Positions 31,591 through 43,260 of a stretch of DNA of 64,000 bases are shown here, one piece after another; the first letter of the stretch is position 1, and each line of letters opens with the position of its first letter. Source of the DNA: Budorcas taxicolor. Taxonomy: Eukaryota > Chordata > Mammalia > Artiodactyla > Bovidae. The notes beneath the pieces were generated by a model, which saw only the letters and a list, made by a program, of their open reading frames with translations, searched no databases and was not told the DNA's origin. Where the stretch lies: the NCBI RefSeq assembly GCF_023091745.1, contig NC_068926.1:70368001-70432000 (forward strand), read 5' to 3'. Both the position numbers and the translations under genes were made by a program.

Positions 31591-32087
31591 TATTGAGTCT
31601 AGCATGTGAGCTCAGAGGACTCACAGAGCCTGCTTGCCCCATCCTCTGATTTTACAGAGGGGCAGTGCTTGTGTCTGACTGATCCTTTTGTCTCTCCTCC
31701 TGCCCGACCCCGCATGTAGTAGAACAGGGGGGACAGTTTTCATAGAACCACAATGCTACAGGGCAGAAAAGCGCCCTTTGAGGTTAGCCCCACTGTCCTC
31801 TTCTTACTTTGGGGGTGGGGAGTCTTCTGCAGCCTACCACTGTTTCTTAGGACAGATGGGGCTAGGCAGAGCTGTGGGGATAAGCTAAGATCACAGACAC
31901 AGGTGATGCTGAGCATCTGGGGGAAGAGTGATGAAGGGGACATCTGAAGCTGTGTCCTGCTAAGCTGGGGTCCTTTCTGAATCATTGAAGATGTCTTCTT
32001 GTCATGCACCCCTGCCTTGACTCCTGGGTGTCCTCCACAGGGTGCAGGATGCTCTCTGCAAAAAAGGAATTCAGAAAACCCAGCCTA

Positions 32088-32101
32088 CCCCCCCCCCCCC
32101 C
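32088..32101 (+). repeat. C14 run
   Basis: Fourteen consecutive C residues followed by ACCCCCGC; simple sequence, likely length-variable. Confidence 0.85.
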
Positions 32102-32559
32102 ACCCCCGCATACAAGATATGGAGACAAAAACCCGGTTGGAATCTCAGGGCTGAGGTTTCCATGGTGGCTCCACTCTGCCGCCCTTCCCATTGGCTGGGT
32201 GTCCTGCTCTGGTTTTAGCAACAGAGGCTCAGATACACGTCTCCTTCCTGATTGGCCAGGCTGGTGCTGCAGCGCCATGGCAACAGGGGCAGAAGGACCA
32301 GTCTCTGCAGAACAACTTGAGTCACTCTCTACCTGGGGTGGGGCTGAGATCCAGAGGGCTGCTTGCAGGGGATGCAAACTGGAACAGGTAGCCCCACCTC
32401 AGCTCAAAGTCAGGAGGGTCAGTTCTTGGTCGCCCAGGGCATTGGGAGGCTGCTGAGCTTCTTCCCTTCGTCTCATCTATCCTCTATCTTGCAGCCTGTT
32501 CCCAATCCTTTTGCCCCAGGGCTACTGCCTCCACAGAAGGAAAAATCAAACCTCTAGCA

Positions 32560-32635
32560 GTGCCAACGGTTAATTCATTTGCCCAAAGTCACACAAGTTA
32601 CAAATTAGAACTTGAACCCTCATTATATTGCTTGA
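32560..32635 (-). repeat. MIR fragment
   Basis: GCCCAAAGTCACACAAGTTA followed by GAACTTGAACCCTC matches an inverted MIR. Confidence 0.5.
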
Positions 32636-32682
32636 CTTAAATAAAGGCTTTAGAGAGTCTTTGGTGGAAAATCTAGGGGTCT

Positions 32683-32800
32683 TTTTTTTTTTTTTTTAAT
32701 AGACTTTGTTTTTCAGAGCACTTTTAGTTTCATAGCAAAGACACAGAGCTGAAGGTACAGCAATTTCCCATAGTGTTTTCAGTTTTAATAGCAATCCTTT
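32683..32800. repeat. L1 3' fragment
   Basis: TTTCAGAGCACTTTTAGTTT, then CATAGCAAAGACACAGAGCT is the same L1 3' segment as at 13310, preceded by a T run. Confidence 0.6.
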
Positions 32801-32869
32801 AATTCATCAAACAGCTGATGCTCGCCTAAACACTCCCCCAACAAATCTCTGATCCTCCCAATAACTGTG

Positions 32870-33000
32870 TGAATTTGGTAAGTCAGGGAGGAATGACCAG
32901 TCTTACAGATGAGGCCACCAGAACCCAGAGAGGGCGAACAATTTGTTCCAGATCACACAGCATATTCATGCCAGGGCTGGCCCTCCAACCCAGGCCTCTT
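32870..33000 (-). repeat. MIR fragment
   Basis: TTACAGATGAGGCCACCAGA and CCAGATCACACAGCATATTC match an inverted MIR. Confidence 0.65.
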
Positions 33001-33359
33001 GAATCCTTGTCAGGGGTCTACCCCCAAACCGTTGGCTCACCCATACCAGGGGCCCCCAGGAGGGTTGAAGGGATGCTCCGAGGGGTTCTCTCATCTGTTT
33101 AGAGAACAGTTGCTGACTAGAATCAATGTCTCTAACACGGACCAAGGGTTTCACATCAAAACTCCAGCCCCTGCCAGGCAATTCTTAAATTTGGCTCCAG
33201 TTCCCAGGAAGGGTCCTTGTTTCACTGCAAACCTTGCTGTCCACCCTGCTACATGGACGCAAGAAGATACATTCATAAATATCACAGTCAGTTTCATGTT
33301 GCTCTGCACTTGAATCTGAGCTGAGGGCCTGCCTGACTCTTCATTGCAGCCTTGGGTCT

Positions 33360-33480
33360 TCACTGTCCACGGTTTACAGATGCAGAGGCTGGCTCCAAGG
33401 AAGGTCAGCCTGCATGCCAAGGTCACACAGGTGGTGGTGCGGTCACACTTCCAACAGGAGGCCACCTGACTCGAAAGCGG
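33360..33480 (-). repeat. MIR fragment
   Basis: GTTTACAGATGCAGAGGCTG and AAGGTCACACAGGTGGTG match an inverted MIR. Confidence 0.5.
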
Positions 33481-33489
33481 GCTGACTTG

Positions 33490-34225
33490 AACATGTGATG
33501 GGTCCTCTGCCCCCACAGGATGCAGAACGGCAGCTCCATGAGGCATCGGAGAGCAGATGCTGTTGCTCTGGGGTGTGCATTTCCCACAGTGGAGGCAGTG
33601 GCTGGACCTTTTCGGTGCTAGAGAAGGCAGGCTCAGAGGATCTACTTTGTGTTAGGGATTTAGAAATCCTTGGCCCCTGAGGAGTGACCCAGTGCCCCCA
33701 ACACCGTCTCCTGTGGCCTAGGGTCTCAGCTTTGTGACCCTTCAGGAGGATGTGCTGGGCAGCTGGTACTCAGCCATCAACTTGGAGGAGGGAGAAACCC
33801 CGTGGTGTCTGCTCTGAATCTCAGCCCCAGCTGAAAATGAATGCTTTGGCAGATTTATTTCCTTCCTGCTCAGCTCGGGCCCCCTGAAGCTCTTGCCCCT
33901 GAAACACAGCCCAGCCACCTGGCCTGCCCTCCTGCCCTCCTGCCCTCCCAAGGGTGAGGATACTGGAGGACACAGAAGGCAGGAGCTCACGCCCATCACT
34001 CTGTGCCCCAAGTGCCACACCAGTAAGGGGCAGGCTCAGGAGTTGCCATCAGCAAGTCTGCAGCGTCCTCCCTGGGCCAGACACCCCACAGGAGCTAGGG
34101 AGATGGACAGGAATGTGCCCCTATAGCCCTGCCCTCAGGGAAGCTGCTGCCTGGTGGAGGAGATGGACGATGGACCACACGTGAAAAAGTCACGATTTCC
34201 AACAGCAGTAAATGTTGTGAATGAC
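33490..34225. other. intergenic, short 8-bp tandem repeat only
   Basis: CCTGCCCT is repeated three times at 33923-33946. Nothing else is recognised and no gene is supported. Confidence 0.5.
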
Positions 34226-34356
34226 AGATTTCCCTGGCAGTCCAGTGGTTAAGACTCTGTGCTCGCAATGCAGGGGACGTGAGTTCGATCCCTGATCAGG
34301 GAGATAGGATCCTGCATGCCACAAGTCATGGCCGAAAAAAAAAAACAAAAAACACT
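34226..34356 (+). mobile_element. CHR-type SINE
   Basis: Forward SINE from GATTTCCCTGGCAGTCCAGT through GAGTTCGATCCCTGATCAGG to an A-rich tail. Confidence 0.9.
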
Positions 34357-34877
34357 GAGGACTTGTGGACTGGGATGAGACAGGGTAACGGGAGAGTGAG
34401 TGGCTGGCTGGGACACAGGGTTTGTGTTTCCTGTCTCAGCCAGGATGCTCAGGAAATGCCTCTCTGAGGAGGTGATATCTGAGCGCAAAGAACTTGGATA
34501 AAGAAGGGGAAACCATTGATAGGTGAAGTGTGAGGGGCTGTGGGATTTAGCAATCCAATGCAACAAATGTCTGCTGAATCCCTACTCTGTGTCAAGGCAC
34601 CAGGACAGACGGGGGACCTGCCCAGGCATGGTGGGAGCCCAGAGGAAGTACCACCCGAGCCTGGAGAGCCAGGAATTCTTCCAGGAGGAAGCAATGATTC
34701 TTTGGAGGCCTGAAGGATGTCAGGTCAAGCCCAGTGGGACAGCAGGGGCGTGGAAACACCAAGATGGTTCCAGCGGAAGAATAGCAGCTGCAAAGGCTGG
34801 AGGGAGGGAGAGCTGGGGATTGTCCGGTAAAGGCAAAGAGCTGTGTCTGAAGCAGAGAGGGGGAAGGAGGAGCTTAC

Positions 34878-35072
34878 AGGGCTTCCCTGGTGGCCCAGCT
34901 GGTGAAGAATCCGTCTGCAATGCAGGAGACCCTGGTTCGATTCCTGGGTCAGGGAGATTCCCCTGGAGAAGGAAATGGCCAGTATTCTGGCCTGGAAAAT
35001 CCCATGGAGAGAGGCGTTTGGTGGGTGACAGTCCATGGGGTCTCAAAGAGTCACAACTGAGTGACTAAGCAT
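34878..35072 (+). mobile_element. Bov-tA SINE
   Basis: Forward Bov-tA from GGGCTTCCCTGGTGGCCCAG to AGTCACAACTGAGTGACTAA. Frame 34523-35068 reads through it. Confidence 0.92.
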
Positions 35073-35142
35073 GAATGGGGTCAAAGTGGGCCTTGGAGGC
35101 CAGTTAAAAGATTCCAGCCTTTTCTTGAAGGTAGTCTGCATA

Positions 35143-35330
35143 GGATTGCCAGGTTTAGCAAAAAAAGAAAAAAGAAAAAATACAGGCTGTCCTGTTAACT
35201 TTGAGTTTCAGATAAACAACAAATACATTTTTAAGTATAATTATAGGCACGCAATATGTGGAACATTCTTATACTAAAAACCATTACTTGTTGATTTGAA
35301 ATTCAGTTTAATGGGGCCTCCTGCATCCTC
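35143..35330. repeat. palindromic DNA-transposon-like relic
   Basis: TTTGAGTTTCAGATAAACAA (35201-35220) pairs imperfectly with TTGTTGATTTGAAATTCAGT (35289-35308), giving inverted arms around a short loop. This resembles ancient palindromic MER elements. Confidence 0.55.
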
Positions 35331-35985
35331 TCTGGCCACCCTGAGTTTGGGCCCACAGAGGGGTTTTACGCAGGGGATGACATGGTTGGATTTACGTTTT
35401 GTGAAACTTCCAGGATTTGTGGGAAAACACACTGACGGGAGACCGGGAAGGGGGCGGGATGATGAGGCCCTGCTCTGTCCAGGCCAGAGACGCAGAGGGC
35501 AGGGGACAGGGCCTCTCGCTGCGTCGCCTGCCTCCGTGCGGGTGGCCCTGGGTAAATCCCCCAGCTGATGCTATCTCAGCTGGGTGACCAGAGGCCAGGT
35601 CAGACCCCGGCTCTGCAGTGTGAGCCTCCGGGCTGGCCTGCTCCCTCCTCGGCATCCTCTTCTGTCAAGTGAAGGGTCAGATAGATAATCACAAGAGACG
35701 GGTCACAAGGGCCCTTCTGTTCCTGCCACCCTGGGCTCTCTGTCCATCCTCCGTCTGACGTCCCTCTGGGACGTTGCCCCACCACGGTGACAAGTCCAAA
35801 CCCGAGACAGCTGGTTCTAAGTTCCCCTCCCTCGCCCCCTTGCTCTTTCCTCCCTTCCCACTTCAAATGTGGGATGAATGCATGCCGATGAATGCATGAA
35901 ACGCCCCCACACCTGGTTTGGGAAAAGGCACTCAGTGTCTGCTGGGGTCCTGCTGTGTGCTGGGCTGGGTCCTCTGCATCACTGC

Positions 35986-36190
35986 TGGTGGTTGAGACTC
36001 TCGGTCGTGTCTGACTCTTAGTGACCTCCTGGACTGTAAGCCGTCCAGGCTGCTCTGTCTGTGGGATTTTCTAGGCAAGAATACAGGAGTGGGTTGCCAT
36101 TTCCTTCTCCAGAGGATCGTTCCAACCCAAGGATCAAACCCGTGTCTCCTGCGTTGCAGTCAGATTCTTCACCGACTGAGCCACCAGCAC
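35986..36190 (-). mobile_element. Bov-tA SINE
   Basis: Reversed Bov-tA with CTCTCGGTCGTGTCTGACTC and a terminal GACTGAGCCACCAGCAC. Confidence 0.9.
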
Positions 36191-36195
36191 CTTCC

Positions 36196-36345
36196 CGGTC
36201 TACAGCATTCATCTCCGTTAATTCTCACAAAAGCCTCTCGGGGAGGGTATCATGATTCCCATTGCACAGATCAGAGAACTGAGGCTCAGTGGTGCAGCTG
36301 CTGCCCAGCTGTGCAAGGCAAACCTGGGGTGGAGTCTGGGACCGC
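36196..36345 (-). repeat. MIR
   Basis: GTTAATTCTCACAAAAGCCT, CATTGCACAGATCAGAGAAC and TGAGGCTCAGTGGTGCAG are an inverted MIR in order. Confidence 0.7.
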
Positions 36346-36894
36346 TCGGCGCCAGGGCTCTGTCCTCCCACCGTCTCCAGGAAACATCCCCGGGAGCCCC
36401 TAATCCCCCCACATTCATCACCAGGGCTTGGTCAGCAGTCTCCTTGTCCCACGGCAGGCACGTGATACCCTGGCTCTTTCTGAGTTAAGCCAGGGGACTC
36501 AAACTCGTTGCTGTGATGCTCATCTGCTGGGGGGCCTTTCCGGTTTAGGAAACTTTACCATCTGTGCCCTCCTCACGACCCTGTGGGGACTGAGCATGGC
36601 CCCGCAGCCCTCCTAGCCTGCAGCTCTGCCGCAGTGGAGTCTTCATTAAATATTAACGGGGCCGCTCCCGGCACTGCTGTGACGTCAATTACCGGGCTGC
36701 TCTAGAGAGCTGTGGCCTCCTTTCCAAGGTGAAGCGGTGCCCGGAATTCAGCCGACTCAGATGGTGTCCCTGGGGGCCGGCTGTTGGAGAAGATGCCACT
36801 AATGTAAGACGTGGCAGGAGTCCAGGAGCTTTCCTCCCATCTCTCCGGCTCCCTCAGGGCCCCGGTGGCATCCTGATGCTGGCACGATGCGTTC

Positions 36895-37135
36895 AGTCAT
36901 TCGGTAGATATTTATTGAGCACCTGCTGTATGCCAAGCATGTACAACAGATGAGATGGTTAGACAGCATCACTGATTCAACAGACTCCAGGAGCTGGTGA
37001 AGGACAGGGGAGCCTGGCATGCTGCAGTCCATGGGGTCGCAAAAGAGTCGGACACAACTTAGCGACTGAACAACCAGTATGCCAAGCACAGGTCTAGGCT
37101 CTGGGGATGCAGTTACGAGGGTGACACGGTCCTTC
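36895..37135 (+). repeat. L2 3' fragment interrupted by BovB
   Basis: CGGTAGATATTTATTGAGCA with GCTGTATGCCAAGCA, then beyond the insertion ATGCCAAGCACAGGTCTAGG and CTCTGGGGATGCAGTTACGA, is one L2 3' sequence split in two. Confidence 0.7.
36940..37076 (+). mobile_element. 5'-truncated BovB with 12-bp target duplication
   Basis: Only the last ~137 bp of BovB is present (GATGAGATGGTTAGACAGCA to GCGACTGAACAACCA). GTATGCCAAGCA flanks it at 36928-36939 and 37077-37088, an exact duplication. Confidence 0.9.
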
Positions 37136-37519
37136 ATCATGGGACATTCTTGTCTGGTGGTGGAGAGGGAGAAACTGTCTTAACACAGAACGGTAGACCC
37201 AGTGCTGTGAGCCAGGGCAGGCGCCCAGCCCAGCCTGCCTGTGACCAAGGGATCCTCCCAGAGGAAACTAGGATTAAGCTAAACCCAAAGAAGGAGCCCA
37301 AGTTAGGTCTGAAAAGAGGACAAGTGAGGGTTTTAGCAAGAAGGACTCGGATCAGATCTCAGACCCGAGTTCTATCTCTCCTCAGTCATCTACCTGCAGC
37401 TGGGTTTCCACTGTACCAGCCGCCACGAGGACTCTAGGAAGCCACAGCTAATGATAGCAGAGGGTTTGATGCCCAGCGAGAACTCAGGAGTAGCTGTTAT
37501 GAAAATAGCTCTGTGCTTT

Positions 37520-37640
37520 CATAGCATTCCTCACCCTGTCAGGGATCCTTACCCTGATTCGGGGAGCATAGAAACTGAGGCTCAGAGGGGTGACATCCCA
37601 AGCCCTGGGTAATATTGCGGATCAGAGCCCAGCTGGACAT
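37520..37640 (-). repeat. MIR fragment
   Basis: ATAGAAACTGAGGCTCAGAG and GCGGATCAGAGCCCAGCTGG match an inverted MIR. Confidence 0.6.
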
Positions 37641-37824
37641 AAGACCCCAGGCTCTGACTTGGGCTCTCTGACATTTTCCAGCCACAGGCAACCCAGCTGG
37701 GGTCTCAGCTCAACGAGACCCAGAATCCCAAGAGAGATCTCAGTGTGAATTCCTCAGCCTTCTTTGAGGTTAAGGCTGCAGCTGCCCAAGGACAAGCCCA
37801 GGCCTTGGCTTTGGGGTGAGGGCC

Positions 37825-37990
37825 AGGGCCTAGGCCTTGCTCTGCTGGGAATCTGCTGTGTGACTGTGAGTGAATTTCCTTCCCTCTCTGAGCTTCAGTT
37901 CTCCATAGTTAACACTAACACCAGCCTGGGTCTCTGATCCTCACAACAGAGCTGTGGCAAAGGAATTATTTTTAATTTCTGGTTAAAGAT
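37825..37990 (+). repeat. MIR fragment
   Basis: CTGTGTGACTGTGAGTGAAT and CCCTCTCTGAGCTTCAGTTC match a forward MIR. Confidence 0.6.
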
Positions 37991-38146
37991 GAGGAGCCAG
38001 GCCACAGAACAAGTTGGGGCTGGATTTGGAGCCAGGTTCATCTGCTGGCAGAGCTGGCTAACAGCCCTTTGTGCAGCGTGGTCTCAGCAGGAAAGCCAGC
38101 TCAGTTGTCTCTAAGACCCTTATTTTAAAAAATATGCATTTACTTA

Positions 38147-38228
38147 GGGACTTCTCTGGTGGTCCAGGGGCTAAGACTCTGCGCTCCCAATGCAGGGGGC
38201 CCAGGTTCAATACCTGGTCAGGAAAAAT
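38147..38228 (+). mobile_element. truncated CHR-type SINE
   Basis: Forward SINE head GGGACTTCTCTGGTGGTCCA through GGTTCAATACCTGGTCAGG; the 3' half is missing. Confidence 0.8.
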
Positions 38229-38297
38229 AGTGAAAAATTAAATATTTGTTTTTTGGCTGTGCCAGGTCCTCGTTTCGGCAGGTAGGATATAGTTCCC

Positions 38298-38661
38298 TGT
38301 GGTTGCTGTTCAATCGCTAAGTTATGTCTGACTCTTTGCGACCCATGGACTGCAGCATGCCAAGCTTCCCGGTCCTTAACTGTCTCCTGGAGTTTGCTCA
38401 AACTTGTGTCCGTTGAGTCGATGATGCCATCCAACATCTCATCCTCTGTTGTCCCCTTCTCCTCCTGCCCTCAATCTTTCCCAGCATCAGGGTCTTTTCC
38501 AATGAGTCAGCTCTTCACATCACGTGGTCAAAGTACTGGAGCTTCAGCTTCAGCATCAGTCCTACCAATGACTATTCAGGGATCAGTTCCTTTAGGATGG
38601 ACTGGTTTGATCTCCTTGCTGTCAAGGGACTCTCAAGAGTCTTCTCCAGCACCACGGTTCG
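38298..38661 (-). mobile_element. BovB 3' fragment
   Basis: Reversed BovB with GTTATGTCTGACTCTTTGCG, CTCCTGCCCTCAATCTTTCC and GGACTCTCAAGAGTCTTCTC. It covers the last part of ORF2 and the 3' tail. Confidence 0.88.
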
Positions 38662-38899
38662 GCCCCCCTGTATCGGGAGCTCAGAGTCTTCACTGCTGGC
38701 CCACTATTATGAGTTTGTGATTCAGTGAGTTCTGGACTGCTCGCCAGGCTTGCAGGGCCCAGAGGTTCCACGAGGAGGGCATTTCGCTTTGGGCTGGTCC
38801 TCCGATGCCTCACATAAAGGAGGTGACAGCGCAGGCACCAGTGCCAGGCAGGCAGCACCCACTCTCGTCCTCACCCGTGTTCCTCGGGGCCAGGGGAGC

Positions 38900-38998
38900 A
38901 ACAAGCCCACTTTACAGACAAGGAAGCTGAAGCTCAGAGAGGCGCAACAATTTGTCCAGGCTACTCCAGCTACTGCAGAAGAGCTGGGATTTGAGGCC
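38900..38998 (-). repeat. MIR fragment
   Basis: CACTTTACAGACAAGGAAGC followed by AGAGCTGGGATTTGAGGCCC matches an inverted MIR. Confidence 0.65.
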
Positions 38999-39237
38999 CC
39001 GTCAGGCAACACTGGATCTTATACCCCAAGTTACTGCAAGGTGGCCACATTGAACCGGGAGACCACCTCCTCCTCATCACAGCCCCCTCCTGGGCCCTGC
39101 AATCTTGCCTTCCTCCCTCAGCTCCCTCCTGTCTTATCTTCCACGAGGCTCCCAATCAGCTGTCAGCCAGTATAAAGCACATTCCCCTCCTGGAAGATCT
39201 TGGTCACTTACAAAGAGGGATCTTGGTGGTGGCATTT

Positions 39238-39467
39238 CTTAAAAAAAAAATTACTTATCTGGCCATGTCAGGTCTTAGCTGCGGCGCGTGGGGCCTTCCG
39301 TCGTGTGGCACAGAGACCGCCCAGCTGGTGCGTTTGGGCCCAGGAGTTGCAGCGCACGAGCTTAGTTGCCCTGTGGCATGTGGGATTTTAGTCCCCTGAT
39401 CCGGGAGTCGATCCCTCGTCCCTGCATTGCAAGGTGATTCTTAACCCCCGGAATCACAGGGAAGTCC
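39238..39467 (-). mobile_element. CHR-type SINE (long form)
   Basis: Reversed element from an A run and TTACTTATCTGGCCATGTCA to AATCACAGGGAAGTCC. Confidence 0.85.
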
Positions 39468-39639
39468 TTGTGGCATTTCTGCAGCAGGCACGAGGTGTGA
39501 TCAGGTTTGACTGAGCATTCATGAAGAGTGGCACCCCGGACCCCTAGATGGTGAACGAAATGAAATGCAGGCTTGTCTTCTGGTGTTTATTTTTTACGCA
39601 GGAAATGCCAGCTTCCTTTAGGAAGCAGCTGGTAAAAGT

Positions 39640-39855
39640 GACAAAAAGTGTGAACTTCGTAGTCAGAAAGGCCTGGGTTCACATCCTGACTCTGCCCCCA
39701 TTAGCTCCATGACCTTGGGTATGAGAGCTTCCGTTTCCTCATCTGTTTAAATGGGTACAAGAGGATGCTCCCACATCACAGTTGTCATGAGGATTAAACA
39801 AGATTAAATTGCATAACACAGGGCTTGATGCCTAGTAGCTGGCCAGGAAATACCA
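39640..39855 (+). repeat. near-full-length MIR
   Basis: GCCTGGGTTCACATCCTGAC, TTCCGTTTCCTCATCTGTTT and TTGTCATGAGGATTAAACAA are all present in MIR order. Confidence 0.8.
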
Positions 39856-40589
39856 ATCCTACCAGGTGGTGGATACCAGAGTCATGGTGGGAGTGAGTGG
39901 AAGGAGAGAGTGCTTCTTGGTGGAGACCTGGGAAAGATCTTGAGAGGAGGTGAGCTTTCAGCTGAGTATTAAAGACTTAAGAGGAAGAGGTGGAAGAACG
40001 GGAAAGTTGCCAGAAACTTGCAGGCAGGGCCTGTGAACCCAGTGGTCTTAGGATGTCCATACAGTAGGCAGTAGCTTGGAAAGGAGGGCCAGGGCCAGGT
40101 CACAAAGGGCCAGGCAGAGAGGTTTGCACCTTTTAAGGGTGAAAACGTCCTTCCTGCCTATGACCCCTGTGGCCACTCAGGGCCATCCGCTGAGACCAGC
40201 CCCCTGGAGTCAGGCTTCTCCCCTGGCTTTGGCGATTCTAGATCCCTTTGTCTCCCTAGTCGAGGGCCAGCCCACCACTGTCGTCTGGAAGCAGACAGAA
40301 GGCTGCAGCAATCTGCTTGCCTCCTACTAACATACTGGGGAGGAAAAGCTGTTTTTGAGCACAGTTGCCTGGCAGAGAACCTTGGTAGAAACTTATCAGC
40401 TCTCACCCTCACTTCCAAGGTTATGGTTCAAGCAGCAGTTAATGATAGTTACATGCGCAGCTCAACAACCGAAAGAACTTTTCAGGTGCTCACAAGGTCA
40501 GGGCAGGCACGGGAAGGATGGTGATGGTGGTAGAGTGGGTCGGGATCCGGGTTCCCGCCCCCTGCTCCCTGCGCTGCAGTGGGACAGTC

Positions 40590-40654
40590 TTAACCTCCTG
40601 GGCCTCAGCTTCTTCCTCTGTAAAATCGGAACGGAAATACCGAAACGTCATGTT
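40590..40654 (+). repeat. MIR fragment
   Basis: CTCCTGGGCCTCAGCTTCTT followed by CCTCTGTAAAATCGG is a forward MIR core broken by BovB. Confidence 0.55.
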
Positions 40655-41085
40655 TCTCCAGTAGTCATGTACGGATGTGAGAGCTGAACCATAAGAAAGG
40701 CTGGGCGCCGAAGAATTCATGCCTTCAAATTACGGTGCTGGAGAGGACTCTTGAGAGTCTCTTGAATTGCAAGGAGATCAAATCAGTCAATCCTAAAGGA
40801 AATGAACTCTGAATATTCATTGGAAGGACTGTTGCTGAAGCTGAAGCTCCAATACTTTGGCCATCTGATGCAAAGAACTGATTCACTGGAAAAGACCCTG
40901 ATGCTGGGGAAGATCAAAGGCAAAAGGAGAAGGGGATGGCAGAGGATGAGATGGTTAGATAACATCGCCAACTCAATGGACATGAGTTTGAGCAAACTTC
41001 AGGAGACAGCGGAGGACAGAGGAGCTTGGTGTGCTGCAGTCCAGAGACCCAGAGAGTCGGACACGACTTACTGACTGAACACCAC
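40655..41085 (+). mobile_element. BovB 3' fragment
   Basis: Forward BovB from TGTTTCTCCAGTAGTCATGT, covering the region that codes VVMYGCES, through AGTCGGACACGACTTACTGA. Host-like frames 40802-41074 belong to it; internal frameshifts show it is dead. Confidence 0.88.
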
Positions 41086-43079
41086 CGTCCTTACCTTGAC
41101 TGAGTGGGAGCTGACTGGCCACCTGCTGCCCATGGCCTGCTGAGGAGTAGGTCCTGCCACCCTCTCCCACTCCCTGTGTGGATGCGGGCCAGACCCTGGC
41201 CTTTGAGGCATCGCTTCTTCATCCTCTTGAGCTGCCACATCACTTATGGAACTTCCAGTGGTGCCACACCCTAGACCTTCAGAGCTGGAAACAAGACAGA
41301 ACTCTGCCATCTGCCAGCACGGCCTCCCATTTCATAGCCAGGAAGTCCAAGGCTCTGAGAAGGGAAGTCACCGCACTCCAGCTTTCCCTGGACCACCGCA
41401 GCCTCTCCCACCTGGGCCCACCTCCTGAGAACCACACAGAAGGCAATTATCCGGATGGTTCCAGCCAAAGGATCTAGAAAATTCTGGCTAAGAAACACAA
41501 GCTCCTTGACCATCTGTAGAACTGAAGCAGAAGCCTTTCTCGCTCTCATTTTAACTATGATTCTATAGGCGACAGCTTGGCCTTCTTCCCCAGAGCCAAG
41601 CTCCGCTGAAAAAGCTTGTGGGGGTAGGGGATGGGGGTTGCTGAGAACGGGGCTCCAAACTCCCCACCAGCTCACAGACCGCGGCTACCAGGACATTTTC
41701 ACACTTCTTCATGCCAAAAGCTGCTGTGGAAGCTGATCTGCTCCCAAAGAGGGCTTTCAAAGGGCAGCAGGATACTCTGGCTGATCCTGAAATCTGTGCA
41801 CTCAAATCCTGAAATCTGACCTTAGACACAGCAGGTGGAAGTTGGTATCTGCAAAAGGGCCAGTTGGCAGAGAGTGGGTGTTGGGAAGGAGGCCGGGGGT
41901 GACCACCTTGACCACTGAGCAAGCACCTCACTGCTCCAGGTCTCCTTTTCCTCATGCATATGATGTGAGGACTTGGGGAGCTGGTCCAGGGGGGTCAAGT
42001 GTTTATCCCCAAGGCAGGCAGAGAGCCAGCAATTAACAGCGAGAGCTGCTGCTGCTGCTTCTGGTGGTGATATCATCCCTGGCTTGGAATCGGCCAGGTC
42101 ACTCAAGCGGCAGGAGGCTTGCATTTGGGAGAAAAATAAAATTGAAAATTCTATCTAGGTGACACGAATCTGTGGTCGGGCGGCCCCTCCTGCTCAAGCT
42201 GGTAACCATGCCGACGGTGTGAACGCTGTCTCTCCAGAACAATACTAGGGCTTCTTTGTAACACGTCCCTTGGTGTCTAGACTTCACAGGGAGCTGAACG
42301 TCCCAGAGCAGGGTGGGGGGGTGGATAAAAGGAGGGCATGCCTTTTCTGGGTCACCTATTCACCGGGCTCCGGTGGAGGGTTCTGGTGATGCTTTGGAAA
42401 TCCAGTCCCGCGTGAGAAACAGTCGTTACCACTGGCTCAGGGTGGGGCACGGCATGGATTTTCTGCAGCTGTGATGGCTGGTGCAGGCAGGGTGGGAACT
42501 TGCTCTTGCTGATCCCCAATCCTAAGAAACAGGGTGGTCAGTTCTCCTGACAGGTGGCTTTTCCAAGGGTGCTCATCTGGTAACCGGCAGAGCAGACCCA
42601 AGCCCAGATCTCCAGATTTCCGTCTCACATGCGTAGTGGTGGGGAGAGTGTTGCTGTGTTCCCCGGCTGAGATCCTGCTAGGTAAGGATGCAGCAAATTT
42701 GGCCCCTGCTCTGGGCACCTGCTCTGAGCCTGAGGGGCCACACAGCGTGTCTGACCGTGATCATCAGCCCCCATCCCCAGGTTCAGCGGTCCTGTTGGAA
42801 ATTGCTCAAAAGCAATGTTGCTTGATGGGACTTTGAGCTTTGGGAGTAGGTGACCTGTCTAAGGTGGTCATCTTGGTCTCTGTTTACAAGACTTTAGGGA
42901 GCAGGCAGCTCTCTCCTGAGGGTGAAGGAGATGGATGCTGCTAAGTGTGTAGGCTACAAGAGGGAGGCTTATGCGTGCTTTTCACAATCTGAATGACCAC
43001 TAAAAGGGGAGTCACACCTTGACCCCTTCTCAGCTACACCTCAAGACATCGTGGGGCCATCAGGCCCAGGAGGTGGATA
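41086..43079. other. intergenic, no element seen
   Basis: About 2 kb of unique-looking DNA with no ruminant SINE and no protein family recognised. A GCTGCTGCTGCTT tract lies near 42046-42060. Confidence 0.55.
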
Positions 43080-43260
43080 GATTTGAGCTTGAATCCTGGG
43101 TCTGTTGACTACCAGCTGTGTGATTTTATTCAAGTCATGGAATATCTTCAAGCCAATTTCCTCATCTGTCAGATGGGGATGGAGGTCCTACTGACCTTAC
43201 AGGGACTATCTTGAGGGAAAAGATATGCCCATCTCTGCAAAGCCCCTGGCCCAGTGCTGG
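43080..43260 (+). repeat. MIR
   Basis: GAATCCTGGGTCTGTTGACT, GTGTGATTTTATTCAAGTCA and TTTCCTCATCTGTCAGATGG follow MIR order. Confidence 0.75.

Noticed and set aside
34935..34950. tRNA B-box-like GGTTCGATTCC and similar sites in many repeats
   Set aside because: These are internal Pol III boxes of tRNA-derived Bov-tA and CHR SINEs; no cloverleaf gene is intact.
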